64,000 bases of DNA, from the NCBI RefSeq assembly GCF_000092425.1, contig NC_014221.1, positions 556,001 to 620,000 on the forward strand. Reading direction: 5' to 3'. The translations under genes and the position numbers were made by a program. Of this stretch, positions 34,788 through 44,651 are shown in pieces (within the stretch, counting starts at the first letter, position 1; each line of letters begins with the position of its first letter). Origin of the DNA: Truepera radiovictrix DSM 17093 (GTDB taxonomy: Bacteria; Deinococcota; Deinococci; Deinococcales; Trueperaceae). The notes under the pieces were generated by a model. The model was not told where the DNA came from, did not search any database, and saw only the letters and a list, made by a program, of their open reading frames with translations.

Positions 34788-35777
34788 ATGAACACGTTTC
34801 GCGCGTTTCGCGTAACCAAAGAGGGGGAGACGTTCCGCCGCGGCGTCCAGGAGCTGTCGCCGGAGACGCTGCCGGAGCATCCGGTGACGGTCGAGGTGCA
34901 CTACTCGTCGCTCAACTACAAAGACGCCCTGTCGGCGACCGGCAACCCGGGCGTCACGAAGCGTTACCCCCACACGCCCGGCATCGACGCGGCGGGGCGG
35001 GTGCTCTCCTCCGCGGACCCGCGGTTTCGTCCCGGCGACGAGGTGATCGTCACCTCGTACGACCTCGGGATGAACACACCGGGCGGGTTCGGGGAACGGA
35101 TCCGGGTGCCCGCCGAGTGGGTCGTCCCGCTGCCGTCAGGGCTCAGCGTCCGCGACGCGATGGTGCTGGGCACCGCCGGGCTGACCGCCGGGCTCTGCCT
35201 CGAGGCGCTCTTGGAGCGGGGGCTCAAGCCCGAAGACGGCCCGGTCGTGGTGACGGGCGCCTCGGGCGGCGTCGGCAGCGTGGCGGTCGCGCTCCTCGCT
35301 CACCTGGGCTTCGAGACGCTGGCGAGCACCGGCACCGAAGCGGCCCACGCGTGGCTGAAGGCGCTGGGGGCGGCGGCGATCCTCCCCCGCGAGGAGCTCG
35401 CCGAACCCTCCGAGCGGCCGCTGCTCAAGGGCCGCTTTGCGGGGGCCGTGGACACGGTCGGGGGGGAGACGCTCAGCAACGTCGTCAAGTCGCTGCGCCC
35501 CCGCGCCGCGGCCGCCGCGTGCGGCCTCGTGGGCGGCCCCGAGCTCTCGCTCACGGTCTTCCCCTTTATCCTGCGCGGGGTCAGCCTCTTGGGGATCGAT
35601 TCGGCCGAGTGCCCGATGCCGCTGCGCCGCCGCGTGTGGGAGAAGCTCGCTGGGCCGTGGAAGGTCGACCTCTCGAGCATTACCGACGAGATCACCCTGG
35701 AAGACCTAGACGCCAAGATCGACGCCATCTTGGCGGGGCGGACCCAAGGGCGGGTGCTCGTTCGGGTCGCGGCTTGA
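34788..35777 (+). CDS. acuI: AcuI/YhdH-type acrylyl-CoA reductase or quinone oxidoreductase
   Basis: A 329-residue medium-chain dehydrogenase. The YhdH/AcuI subgroup is marked by SSLNYKDALSATGNPGVTKRYPHTPGIDAAG, here seen as SSLNYKDALSATGNPGV and YPHTPGIDAAG, by the NADPH-binding VVVTGASGGVGSVAVALL and by RGVSLLGIDSAECPM. AcuI reduces acryloyl-CoA to propionyl-CoA, which would feed the methylmalonyl-CoA route also represented here; that link is inference. Confidence 0.88.
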   Translation: MNTFRAFRVTKEGETFRRGVQELSPETLPEHPVTVEVHYSSLNYKDALSATGNPGVTKRYPHTPGIDAAGRVLSSADPRFRPGDEVIVTSYDLGMNTPGGFGERIRVPAEWVVPLPSGLSVRDAMVLGTAGLTAGLCLEALLERGLKPEDGPVVVTGASGGVGSVAVALLAHLGFETLASTGTEAAHAWLKALGAAAILPREELAEPSERPLLKGRFAGAVDTVGGETLSNVVKSLRPRAAAAACGLVGGPELSLTVFPFILRGVSLLGIDSAECPMPLRRRVWEKLAGPWKVDLSSITDEITLEDLDAKIDAILAGRTQGRVLVRVAA

Positions 35778-35784
35778 GGGGCGC

Positions 35785-36342
35785 TCAAGGTTGGCTGAGC
35801 GGCAAGCGCTCTAGCGGCACGACGGGGTCGCCGACGACGAGGCTGCCCCCCGTGAGGGCGCGCGCGAGCAGCCCGCCGTGCCCCCGCACGGCGTTGTAGC
35901 CGCCCGGCCCGAGCGCCGCTTCCATCCGCGAGCAGGGGTGGCAGAGGCCGCTGCTCTCGAGCACGACCTCACCCACGCGAAACCGCCACCCCTGCAGCGC
36001 GATGAGGTTGACCCCCGAGACCACCAGGTTGCGCCGCAGCCGCTCCGGCAGCTCCGAGGCGTCGGGCAGCCCCGCGAGCGCGGCGATGACCGGCAGGTGC
36101 TCGGCTTGGATGAGGCTCACTTGGCGGCCGCTCGGGCGGGGCTGCGCGCGGGCGCTGCGGTGGTCGCCGACGAGCCCGACGCCCGCGACCGCCTCGGCTC
36201 GCGCGACGCGTTCGGCGGCGCCGCGCCGCTCCTTGCGCAACACGATCGCCTCGAGGCGTCCCCGTTGGGGGAGCGTCGCTAGAAGCGCCGGCACGGTGCT
36301 CGGGCGCTCGGCGGGGGCGGCGTCAGAGGGTCGGGGGCTCAT
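35785..36342 (-). CDS. MOSC-domain protein
   Basis: A 185-residue protein with the MOSC beta-barrel pattern: [33 protein letters not shown] and the conserved cysteine in [17 protein letters not shown] proteins bind molybdenum cofactor sulfur or related thiol groups. TACGCT lies 7 nt before the ATG on its strand. It ends 7 bp from the convergent reductase gene. Confidence 0.88.
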   Translation of the reverse strand: MSPRPSDAAPAERPSTVPALLATLPQRGRLEAIVLRKERRGAAERVARAEAVAGVGLVGDHRSARAQPRPSGRQVSLIQAEHLPVIAALAGLPDASELPERLRRNLVVSGVNLIALQGWRFRVGEVVLESSGLCHPCSRMEAALGPGGYNAVRGHGGLLARALTGGSLVVGDPVVPLERLPLSQP

Positions 36343-36349
36343 ATTCGGC

Positions 36350-36369
36350 AGCGTACCCTACGCTATGCT
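36350..36369. promoter_or_regulatory. Back-to-back leaderless promoters of MOSC and macrodomain genes
   Basis: Within a 33-bp gap between start codons, TACGCT on the minus strand (36355-36350) lies 7 nt before the MOSC ATG and TATGCT on the plus strand (36364-36369) lies 6 nt before the macrodomain ATG. The boxes do not overlap. Confidence 0.5.
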
Positions 36370-36375
36370 GCTCGC

Positions 36376-36969
36376 ATGTCGGACATCTCAGGCGAGGGGC
36401 GCTCAGGCGACCTACATCACCCTGACCTCGGGCATCACCCTGACCTCGGGGCGGACCGGTTGACGCTCATCCGGGGCGACATCACCGAGATGCGCGTCGA
36501 CGCGATCGTCAACGCCGCGAATAGCTCGCTCTTAGGCGGCGGGGGGGTCGACGGGGCGATTCACCGCGCGGCGGGCCCCGAGCTGTTAGCGGCGTGCCGC
36601 ACCCTCGGGGGGTGCCCTACCGGCGAGGCCAAGCTGACGCCGGGTTACAACCTGAGCGCGCGCTTTGTCATACACACCGTCGGCCCCGTCTGGCGGGGCG
36701 GCGCGCACCGTGAGGACGAGCTCTTGGCGCGCTGTTACCGGAGCTGCTTTGCGCTTGCGCGGGAGCACGCGCTGCGCTCGCTCGCCTTCCCATCGATCAG
36801 TACGGGCGCCTACGGCTTTCCCATCGAGCGGGCGGCGCCGATCGCGCTCCGCGAGATCCGCCAGGCGCTCGCGGCGAACGCGCCTTTACGGGTGACCGTC
36901 GTGCTCTTTGGCCAGCGCGACCTCGAGACCTACCAGGCCTGCCTCGAGGCGGCGGGGCGCCGCCGCTAG
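36376..36969 (+). CDS. Macrodomain protein (ADP-ribose hydrolase type)
   Basis: A 197-residue protein of the YmdB/MacroD type: [50 protein letters not shown] and [17 protein letters not shown] supply the ADP-ribose pocket. It would remove ADP-ribose or hydrolyse O-acetyl-ADP-ribose. About 25 residues precede the domain, including [12 protein letters not shown] encoded by an 18-nt tandem duplication (36415-36450). TATGCT six nt before the ATG supports this start and therefore the extension. Confidence 0.9.
   Translation: MSDISGEGRSGDLHHPDLGHHPDLGADRLTLIRGDITEMRVDAIVNAANSSLLGGGGVDGAIHRAAGPELLAACRTLGGCPTGEAKLTPGYNLSARFVIHTVGPVWRGGAHREDELLARCYRSCFALAREHALRSLAFPSISTGAYGFPIERAAPIALREIRQALAANAPLRVTVVLFGQRDLETYQACLEAAGRRR
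36415..36450 (+). repeat. 18-nt perfect tandem duplication
   Basis: CATCACCCTGACCTCGGG occurs twice in direct succession inside the 5' end of the macrodomain gene, encoding HHPDLG twice. It keeps the reading frame and looks recent, as the two copies are identical. Confidence 0.9.
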
Positions 36970-37104
36970 GCGCGCTGCTCGACCGACGCGTTCGCTTTAA
37001 GCCGCGCGCCGCCGGCGAGCGTTGGGCTGCTACGTCACCCGTAAGTCGCCGCTGCCCGCGAGGCGCGCACACCGAGGTGCTAAAACAAAGAGCGTGGAGG
37101 ACCG

Positions 37105-39471
37105 ATGAACGTACACAAGTTTGCGCCTGAAGGGCGCCGCGCCGCACCCCTGCACGCGCTCCGGGGGGGTGCTCGGGGGCTCGCCGCCCTGCTGGCGCTC
37201 CTGTTACTCACCGCGTGCGGGACGCGCGAGGACGCTCCGACGGGGGCGCTGCGGCTCGACATCTTCGGGTTGCCCGCGGGGCAAGCTGCTGCGGTGCAGG
37301 TCGCTGGGCCGGGGGGCTTTGCGAGGACGCTGACCCAAAGCCAAACGATCACCAACCTGGCGCCGGGGAGCTATACGGTGAGCGCCCAGAGCGTCGCGGG
37401 CTACGCGCCGCAGGTCTCCGGTTCACCCGCTCAGGTGCGCGCGAACGCGACCGCGCAGGTCTCCGTGACGTATCGCGCCGCTCCCGGTCCTGGCCCGGGT
37501 CCAGCGCCGGGGCCCGGGGGCGACATCTCCGGTACGGTGAGCGTCGTCGGAACGGTGCCGGTCGGGGCGGGGGCAAGCGCGACGGCGCCCTTTGTGCCGG
37601 GGGAGGTCATCGTCAAGTTTCGCGAGGCGCTGACGGCGCAGGGGACGCTCCAGGCCGCCGGGCGTTCGCTCGCGCCCGTGCGCCCCGTCGGGGGGGAGGG
37701 GGCGCAGCTCTACCGGGTCGCAGCGGCGGAGCTCGGTACCGCGAGCGCCGCGCGCGAGGCGACGTTGGCCGCCGTCTCGGCACTGAGGGCCCGGGAGGAC
37801 GTGCTCTACGCGCACCCCAACTACCTGGTAGAGGCGTTCGCCGAACCCAACGACCCGCTCTACGCCGGTCAGTGGCACTACCGCGCGATCAACCTGCCCG
37901 AGGCGTGGGCGATCACCACGGGGGGGCCGGTGACCGTCGCCGTGCTCGACACGGGCGTCGCGACGGGGCACCCCGACCTCGCCAGCAAGCTGCTCCCCGG
38001 TTACAGCTTCGTGACGGTCGAGGGGCGCGGCGCCGACGCGACCGACCCCGGGGGGGGCTCGAGCTACCACGGCACGCACGTCGCGGGTACCGTGGCGGCA
38101 GCGACCGACAACGGCGTCGGCGTCGCCGGGGTGAGTTGGGGCGCGCGCCTGCTGCCGGTGCGGGTCCTCGGGCAGAGCGGCGGCAACCTCGCCGACGCCA
38201 TCGACGGCATCTACTGGAGCGTGGGTCTGCCGGTTCCCGACGTCCCCGACAACCCCAACCCCGCCCGCGTCCTTAACCTGAGCCTCGGCGGCCCCTTTCT
38301 CTGCAGCGAGGTGCCCGCCCTGCAAGAGGCGTTCGACCGCGCGGTCGCGACCGGCGCGACGGTCGTCGTGGCGGCGGGGAACGACAACACCGACGCGAGC
38401 GGGGTGACCCCGGCGAGCTGCGGCAACGTCATCACGGTCGGGGCGACGGACGCCCGCGGGGTGCGCGCGGGGTACTCGAACTTCGGCGCGCGCATCGACG
38501 TGATGGCGCCGGGGGGCGACCTCGGCCGCGACGACACCGGTGACGGCGAGCCCGACGGCGTCCTGAGCACGCTGCGCGATCCCGCAAGCGGCCAGGACAC
38601 CTACGGCTACCTCGACGGCACCTCGATGGCGGCGCCCCACGTCGCGGGGCTCGTCGCGTTGATGAAAACCCTCCGCCCGGGGCTGACGGGGCCGCAGGTG
38701 CGCGACCTCTTGGCCCGCACCGCGACGCCGATCTCCGGCTGCAGCGTCGGCTGCGGCGCTGGGCTTATCGATGCGGCGGCCGCGCTAAGGGCGCTCCAGG
38801 CGCCGGCTGCGCCCAACTTCGCGCTCGGCTTGAGCCCCGCGACGCTCTCCCTCACGGCGGGGGAGAGCGCCGACGTGGAGGTGAGCATCAGCCGTGCGAA
38901 CTTTGACGGCGAGGTCGCCCTGAGCGTCCAGGGGGTGCCGAGCGGCCTCAGCGCGACCTTCTCGCCGCAGAGCACGGCGGGCGGGAGCAGCACCCTGACG
39001 CTGAGCGCCGACGCCGAGCTCTCGGGCACCTTTGAGCTCACCGTGCAGGCCGTCGGCGGCGGGCTCACCCGCACGGCTACCTTGAGCGTCTTTGTCGAAC
39101 GCCCGGACGCCCCCCCCGTGACGCCGACACCGACCGTTGACGTGCAGGGCACCTACGTCTTCGCCTGCCCCGTCGTGGTCGCGGAGGCGGACGTCTGTGA
39201 CGTCGCCGCGCTGCCTTCGGTGCAGATCGCGGAGAGCGGGACGAGCGCCAGCTACACCATCCCCGATGTGCCGCCGGGGAGCTACTACGTGTTCGCGTGG
39301 AACGACCTTAACGGCAACGGTCAGCTCGACGTCGGTGAGCCGGTCGGTGTGCACGTGCAGGGGGACCAAGCGGTGACGGTCGTGCCCCCCGTCACGGGGG
39401 TCGACATCACCATGGTCCCCGCCGTCGGCACCCAGGCGGGTGGCGTGCGCCTGCGCCACGGCGCCGAGTGA
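37105..39471 (+). CDS. Secreted subtilisin-like serine protease (S8), lipoprotein
   Basis: A 788-residue exported enzyme. The signal ends with lipobox LLTAC (C38). Residues 45-130 are a carboxypeptidase-regulatory-like beta domain, a Pro-Gly linker follows, and 165-250 look like an inhibitor-type propeptide (PGEVIVKFREAL, REDVLYAHPNYLVEA). The protease domain carries VAVLDTGV (D282), HGTHVAGT (H322) and GTSMAAPHVAG (S507). A C-terminal Ig-like domain and a further beta domain (GSYYVFAWNDLNGNGQLD) complete it. All three catalytic residues are present. A ribosome-binding GGAGG precedes ATG 37105. Confidence 0.93.
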   Translation: MNVHKFAPEGRRAAPLHALRGGARGLAALLALLLLTACGTREDAPTGALRLDIFGLPAGQAAAVQVAGPGGFARTLTQSQTITNLAPGSYTVSAQSVAGYAPQVSGSPAQVRANATAQVSVTYRAAPGPGPGPAPGPGGDISGTVSVVGTVPVGAGASATAPFVPGEVIVKFREALTAQGTLQAAGRSLAPVRPVGGEGAQLYRVAAAELGTASAAREATLAAVSALRAREDVLYAHPNYLVEAFAEPNDPLYAGQWHYRAINLPEAWAITTGGPVTVAVLDTGVATGHPDLASKLLPGYSFVTVEGRGADATDPGGGSSYHGTHVAGTVAAATDNGVGVAGVSWGARLLPVRVLGQSGGNLADAIDGIYWSVGLPVPDVPDNPNPARVLNLSLGGPFLCSEVPALQEAFDRAVATGATVVVAAGNDNTDASGVTPASCGNVITVGATDARGVRAGYSNFGARIDVMAPGGDLGRDDTGDGEPDGVLSTLRDPASGQDTYGYLDGTSMAAPHVAGLVALMKTLRPGLTGPQVRDLLARTATPISGCSVGCGAGLIDAAAALRALQAPAAPNFALGLSPATLSLTAGESADVEVSISRANFDGEVALSVQGVPSGLSATFSPQSTAGGSSTLTLSADAELSGTFELTVQAVGGGLTRTATLSVFVERPDAPPVTPTPTVDVQGTYVFACPVVVAEADVCDVAALPSVQIAESGTSASYTIPDVPPGSYYVFAWNDLNGNGQLDVGEPVGVHVQGDQAVTVVPPVTGVDITMVPAVGTQAGGVRLRHGAE

Positions 39472-39600
39472 GCGGCTTTGTAAGCCCAGAAGAGGTTCCT
39501 TGGAGGCGCCTCTGCTAGCCTCCAGAAGACCCGTGAGGGCGGTTGACGCTTGCGGTACGCTTGGTCTAGGGCGCGCAAGCGCCCGAGAGAGGAGCATCTG

Positions 39601-40197
39601 ATGGCCTTTAATCTGCCCGATCTGCCTTACCCAACAGACGCGCTCGAGCCCCACATCGACGCCAAGACGATGGAGATCCACCACGACAAGCACCACGGCA
39701 CCTACACCACGAAGCTTAACGACGCGGTTCAAGGGACCGAGCTCGAGGGGCTCTCGATCGAGGAGATCCTCCGCAAGGGCGCTGAGAACCTGCCCGCGGC
39801 GGTGCGCAACAACGGCGGCGGCTACTACAACCACAACCTCTTCTGGGAGTGGCTGAGCCCGCAGGGGGGCGGCGAACCCACCGGCGAGCTTGCCGAGGCC
39901 ATCGCCCGCGACTTCGGCTCGTTCGCGGCCTTTAAGGAGAAGTTCAGCGAGGCGGCCGCCAACCGCTTCGGTTCGGGGTGGGCGTGGCTCGTCTCCGAAA
40001 ACGGCAAGCTCTCGATCACCAGCACCCCCAACCAGGACAACCCCATGATGGAGGGCAAGCACGCCATCCTGGGCCTCGACGTGTGGGAGCACGCGTACTA
40101 CCTCAAGTACCAAAACCGCCGCCCCGAGTACATCCAGGCGTTCTGGAACGTCGTCAACTGGCCCAAAGTGAGCGAGCTGTACGCGCAGACGAAGTAA
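39601..40197 (+). CDS. sodA: Superoxide dismutase, Mn/Fe family
   Basis: A 198-residue cytoplasmic enzyme converting superoxide to peroxide and oxygen. Metal ligands are visible in [12 protein letters not shown] (H27), NHNLFWEW, and [18 protein letters not shown] (Asp and His). [11 protein letters not shown] and the later DVWEHAYY favour manganese. ATG 39601 has GAGAGGAG upstream; an open frame from 39550 has no support. A strong terminator follows. Confidence 0.95.
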   Translation: MAFNLPDLPYPTDALEPHIDAKTMEIHHDKHHGTYTTKLNDAVQGTELEGLSIEEILRKGAENLPAAVRNNGGGYYNHNLFWEWLSPQGGGEPTGELAEAIARDFGSFAAFKEKFSEAAANRFGSGWAWLVSENGKLSITSTPNQDNPMMEGKHAILGLDVWEHAYYLKYQNRRPEYIQAFWNVVNWPKVSELYAQTK

Positions 40198-40236
40198 GCG
40201 CAGGGGTCTTCACCGCGTGCCCTCGTCGGGCACGGC

Positions 40237-40273
40237 GCACGCGCACGGAGGCGTCCCGTGCGCGTGCTTTTTT
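40237..40273 (+). terminator. Strong intrinsic terminator after sodA
   Basis: A perfect 11-bp stem GCACGCGCACG/CGTGCGCGTGC closes a 9-nt loop and runs directly into TTTTTT. It is 40 bp after the sodA stop. Confidence 0.92.
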
Positions 40274-40437
40274 GCTTAGAGCGCGTTCGCGTCGCGGCAC
40301 CTTCCAGCGCTTGACCGTTTCCTGACCCGAGGGGGGGCGGCAGGTGTTACGGTGCTCCCGTGCGCGAACCTCCGCGTCCGTCGCAACGGGCGCCGTGTCG
40401 CGCGGGGGGCACCCAGAACCTGTTTGGAGGAGGCCGT

Positions 40438-43035
40438 ATGAAAAGGCTAGCTGGAGCGTGGGTGGCCGCGCTGCTGGTACTCACCGCGTGTGGCGCGAGC
40501 GAGCTGCCGCTGCCGGCGGCGCCGCAAGCCGCCCCCAGGGTCATCGCGCAGTGGACGTTTGACGACGCCACGCTCGAGCCCGCGCTGGGGAGCGCTGCGG
40601 CGACGGCGGGGCCGGGGCTCATGGGCGAGAGCTTCGTGCAGGGGAGTCCGCCGAGCGGGAGCGCGTGGAGCTTCTCGGGGTGGAGCACAGAGGGTTTGGA
40701 CACGGCCAAGTGGGTCGAGTTTGCGCTCAGCACGCGAGGGGTGAGCGAGCTGACGCTGCGCTTCGACGAGCGCCGCTCTGGCACGGGGCCGAGCGCGTTC
40801 GAGGTGCGCTACAGCACCGACGGAGTGACGTTCACCGCGCTGCCCGAAGCGGTGACCCCGACGCGAACGCTGCCCGGCAACACGAGCTTTCGCACCCAGA
40901 GCTTCGACCTGAGCGGCGTCGAGGCGTTAAGCGACCGGGAACGGGTCGCGCTGCGCATCTACGGGTACGGCGCCTCGAGCGCGGCCGGAACCTGGCGCTT
41001 CGACAACGTGACCATCTCGGGGGTGGCCACGGGCGAGGGGGGCGGCACCGAACCCCAACCGGCGGCGTGCGACCTCCCGAGCACCCCCATCCACGCGGTG
41101 CAGTCGGGTGCGGCGACCGGTACGGTGACGGTCGAGGGGGTCGTCACGGCGGACTTCCGGGAGGGGCTAAGCGGCTTTTTCCTGCAAGACGTCGAGCAGA
41201 CGGCCTTCCCGGCCGCCTCCGACGGCGTGTTCGTCTTTACCCCGGCCGGCAGCGCTTTTCGGGACGCGGCGCTGGGGCCCGGCGACCTGCTGCGCATCAC
41301 CGCGCGCGTCGGCTCGTTTCAGGGGGCGACGCAGCTCACCGCCGTCTCGGAGCTCACGACCTGCTTGGTGGGCGTCGAGGTCGAACCCGTCACCCTGACG
41401 CTCCCCTTAGACCCCGACGCGCGCGCACCCTACGTCGGCATGCTCACCACGCTCCCGCAAGACCTCACCGTCACCGAGACCTTCGTGCTGGGCCGCTTCG
41501 GGATGCTGAGCGTCGCCGCGGGCGGGAGGCTCTTTCACCCGAACAACGGCAACGTGCCGGGGGCGCCCGCGGCGATCCGCGCGGACAACGTGCGCCGCCG
41601 CCTGATCATCGACGACGGCAGCGCCGTGCAGAACCCCGAGCTCATCCCCTTTTTGAGCCGCGACCTAGAGGACACCATCCGCGTCGGCGACACCATGCGG
41701 GGGGGCGTCACGGGGGTGATGAGCTTCGGGCGCCCGAGCACCTTCGCCGCGTCGGGCCCCGAGGACTACCGCCTGCACGTGCTGGACACCACCGCGCCCG
41801 AGTTCGTGCCGACCAACCCGCGCCCCGCGGCGCCGGCAGATGTCGGTGGCGACCTCAAGGTCGCGTCGTTTAACGTGCTCAACTACTTTACGACCTTCGG
41901 TTCGCGCGGCGCCGGTGACGCCGCCCAGTTCGCCCGTCAGCGCGCGAAGCTGTTCGCGGCGCTCCGCCGCATCGACGCCGACGTGGTGGGCCTCATCGAG
42001 ATCGAGAACAACGGCGACGGCGAGGGCTCGGCGATCCGCAACCTCGTCGACGGCCTCAACGCGGTGTACGGGAGCGAGGTCTACGCGGTCGTCCCCGACC
42101 CCGCCGACACCGGTACCGACGCCATCAAGCAGACGTTCATCTACAAACCCGCCGCGCTCGAGCTCGTGGCCGTGGCGAGCGACAGCGCGAGCGTCCACAA
42201 CCGCCCCCCCGTGGCTGCCACCTTCCGGCAGCGCGGGGCGCCGCACGGCCTCTTTACCGCCGTGGTGGCGCACCACAAGTCCAAACGCTGCAGCGAGGGC
42301 TTCGACGCCCGCCCCGGCGACACCGAGCAGGCTTTCGAGGGCTGCTTCAACCAGCTCCGCACGGAGCAGTCGCAGGCGCTCGCGGCGTTCGCCGCCGACC
42401 TCAAAGCGGCGCACGGCGACACCGACGTGCTCCTCATGGGCGACCTCAACGCCTACGCCCTGGAGGACCCCATCGCGGTGCTGACCGGTAGCGGCTTTGA
42501 AAACCTCACCTTGCGCCTTCAGGACGCGGCGCGCTACTCCTTCGTCTTCGACGGCGAGTCGGGGACGCTCGACTACGCGCTCGCCTCGCCGAGCCTCGCC
42601 GCGCAGGTCACCGGCGTCGACATCTGGCACATCAACCCCGACGAACCGCGCGCCTTGGAGTACGATTCGGCGCCGCGCTTCGGCGGTGAGGACCGCTTTA
42701 CGCCGACGCCCTACCGCTCGTCGGACCACGACCCGGTGATCATCGGGTTGTCGCTCACGGGCGAGCCGGCGCCCGAACCGACCCCGCAGGCGGCTTTGGC
42801 GGCGCTTAGAGCCCAGGTCGAGGCCCTCGGCCTCAACCGGGGTCAGCTGCGGGCGCTCGTGACCGACCTAGACAGCGCCGAGCGGCATCTCAACCGCGGT
42901 CAGACGCGTCAGGCCGAACGGTCGCTGAGGCGCTTCGAGGACGGCGTGCGCCGCCTTGTGCGGCGGGGTGCGCTCACGGAGGCGCAGGGACAACCGCTCC
43001 TAGACGCCTCGAGCGCGCTGCGCGCGCGGCTCTAG
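40438..43035 (+). CDS. ExeM/NucH-like extracellular nuclease, lipoprotein
   Basis: An 865-residue exported enzyme. ATG 40438 has GGAGGAG upstream and gives the lipobox LTAC. Domains in order: a beta-sandwich (about 30-200), an OB-like region typical of ExeM (TVTVEGVVTADFREGLSGFF), and an endonuclease/exonuclease/phosphatase domain (about 475-775) with KVASFNVLNYFTTFG, VGLIEIENNGDG, VVAHHKSK, MGDLNAYALEDP and YRSSDHDPVI. The end (about 785-865) resembles the FIMAH helical domain. It probably degrades extracellular DNA, for nutrients or biofilm turnover. Confidence 0.92.
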   Translation: MKRLAGAWVAALLVLTACGASELPLPAAPQAAPRVIAQWTFDDATLEPALGSAAATAGPGLMGESFVQGSPPSGSAWSFSGWSTEGLDTAKWVEFALSTRGVSELTLRFDERRSGTGPSAFEVRYSTDGVTFTALPEAVTPTRTLPGNTSFRTQSFDLSGVEALSDRERVALRIYGYGASSAAGTWRFDNVTISGVATGEGGGTEPQPAACDLPSTPIHAVQSGAATGTVTVEGVVTADFREGLSGFFLQDVEQTAFPAASDGVFVFTPAGSAFRDAALGPGDLLRITARVGSFQGATQLTAVSELTTCLVGVEVEPVTLTLPLDPDARAPYVGMLTTLPQDLTVTETFVLGRFGMLSVAAGGRLFHPNNGNVPGAPAAIRADNVRRRLIIDDGSAVQNPELIPFLSRDLEDTIRVGDTMRGGVTGVMSFGRPSTFAASGPEDYRLHVLDTTAPEFVPTNPRPAAPADVGGDLKVASFNVLNYFTTFGSRGAGDAAQFARQRAKLFAALRRIDADVVGLIEIENNGDGEGSAIRNLVDGLNAVYGSEVYAVVPDPADTGTDAIKQTFIYKPAALELVAVASDSASVHNRPPVAATFRQRGAPHGLFTAVVAHHKSKRCSEGFDARPGDTEQAFEGCFNQLRTEQSQALAAFAADLKAAHGDTDVLLMGDLNAYALEDPIAVLTGSGFENLTLRLQDAARYSFVFDGESGTLDYALASPSLAAQVTGVDIWHINPDEPRALEYDSAPRFGGEDRFTPTPYRSSDHDPVIIGLSLTGEPAPEPTPQAALAALRAQVEALGLNRGQLRALVTDLDSAERHLNRGQTRQAERSLRRFEDGVRRLVRRGALTEAQGQPLLDASSALRARL

Positions 43036-43388
43036 ACGGTAGGGGTTCGGTAGGGGAGTGGCTTGCGCGGCCACTCCCTTCCCCTATGTTGTAAGAAGCA
43101 GATCTACTTCGCCGGGCTTTTTGCCTTTGTCGCCAAACAAAAGGGCTTGCGTTTTTTTGTTACATAATTCCTCTACGTAGTAACGATGCAGGGGCAAATT
43201 CCGGACATGAAAGCAGCGCACCTTCGGCATGCTCGCTCCTTAACTGTCTTAATCGTTTGTTCATAGAAGGCCATAGAGCTTGACGTCTATTTTTTTTTTT
43301 TGAGCATATTAACCTCAGTCAACCACGATAAACCGCTCCAGCGGTTGACCGTTCCATCGTGATGGGCTGGGGCAACGGGGAGGCAGGA
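43036..43388. other. AT-rich gap with hairpin and promoter-like T-tract
   Basis: No gene is seen. GGGAGTGGC/GCCACTCCC (43052-43076) forms a hairpin just after the nuclease gene, a probable though T-poor terminator. From about 43085 the composition turns AT-rich and stays so to about 45640. A 12-T run lies at 43290-43301 near a promoter-like sequence. Confidence 0.5.
43280..43310 (+). promoter_or_regulatory. Promoter-like site with 12-T spacer tract
   Basis: TTGACG (43280-43285) and a weak -10-like CATATT (43305-43310) flank a spacer of 19 nt made mostly of T12. Loss of one or two T would give 17-18 nt, the optimum. Slippage in such tracts can switch promoters on and off; here this is only a hypothesis. 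Confidence 0.35.
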
Positions 43389-44651
43389 ATGCACCGTAGC
43401 CGATGGGTTCTTTCTGTGTCTGTTAATTTAATTTTGGTTGCTCTGGTTGGATGTAGTCAAAGCGTAAGTCCACTTCCGGGAGAAGAATTCGACCTTTTAC
43501 AGGATGCTCAGCCTGTTCCCCCTCTTATTGCTCAGCTCCAAAGCCTTGACCGCGCCTTGGAAAATGGTTTGAGTCTTCAAGGTGTCAGTAATTTACATAT
43601 GGCAACGCTTACGGTAGAAGACTTCTATGGCAACCCTTTCGTTCATGTAACCGTCACTTCACCCATTCCTATAGGTGAGCTCTGGGCATTTGCCGCTACA
43701 TTGAGTGGTAAAGAATGGCAAGGAGATTTAGAGGGGAGCCCTTGGAATATAGCCATTACGGGAGCAACGACGGCTTCCTACCCTCAATCCATGAACGGGG
43801 TGGGCTTGGAAACGCTTATAGATTTTAGAGATACCATTACAGCTATGGGGGGGCCGAGAAAGCTCAGAAGAGTAGTTGCGGCTATGTCGACCATCTTCTT
43901 GCTGCAAGATATCAATGGGGTGTACTGGAACCCCAACACGCGAGCTCCAGCGGAAAGTGAACTACTCTCTTTTCTCAGAAGTAACTACGATGAGATGGTA
44001 TCGGCTAACAACTCACCAGAGTTGCAAGAACAGCTAGCCGCCCTCTGGGCACCTTACCTAGAACCAACTTCACGAGCCAGTGCCGTTTTAAACTTAGATC
44101 TCCACCCTGACTTGGCTTCTGCCGATGGAAGTCTCAATCTGAAGCGGGCTGCTGAGTTATTGCGAGACAACAAAAACTTCACACCCCAGGTGAGAAGGAT
44201 CCCCAAGGTCGTTTGTGAGTATGTTCTCGGGTTTGCTGTGTGCTATGACCTTCTGCACGGTTACATTAACCCGCGGCATCAAGCACGTAGCGGGGCGTAC
44301 TCTCAACACCCATACTTCTTCGGGTGGAAAGACACGCATACCTTCAAAATGCCAAATTGCGCTCCAAAAGGGGGAGTTGTACAAGGCGCCCCTCTCGGAT
44401 GCGGTCCGGCGTCTTTTATAAGCCTGGTGTGGCGATTATGGGCAGATGGCGAAGTTTTCTATGATAAGAAATACAATGGTGAACCGTTTGGTAAGGATAA
44501 GTATGGATTCTTTTGGCCTTATCGGTCGAGCAAACGAGAATCAGATGACGTTGACTACAGCCCTGTAGATTCAATTGCCGTCAACATGACAATGAGGTCA
44601 AGCCACTACGAACGACCTGTTATTGCGAGCTACATGGGATCGTGCTTCATT

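Noticed and set aside
37423-38640. A 405-codon minus-strand frame opposite the subtilase gene
   Set aside because: Long antisense frames are common opposite GC-rich genes; it has no recognisable domain, while the plus strand has an intact catalytic triad.
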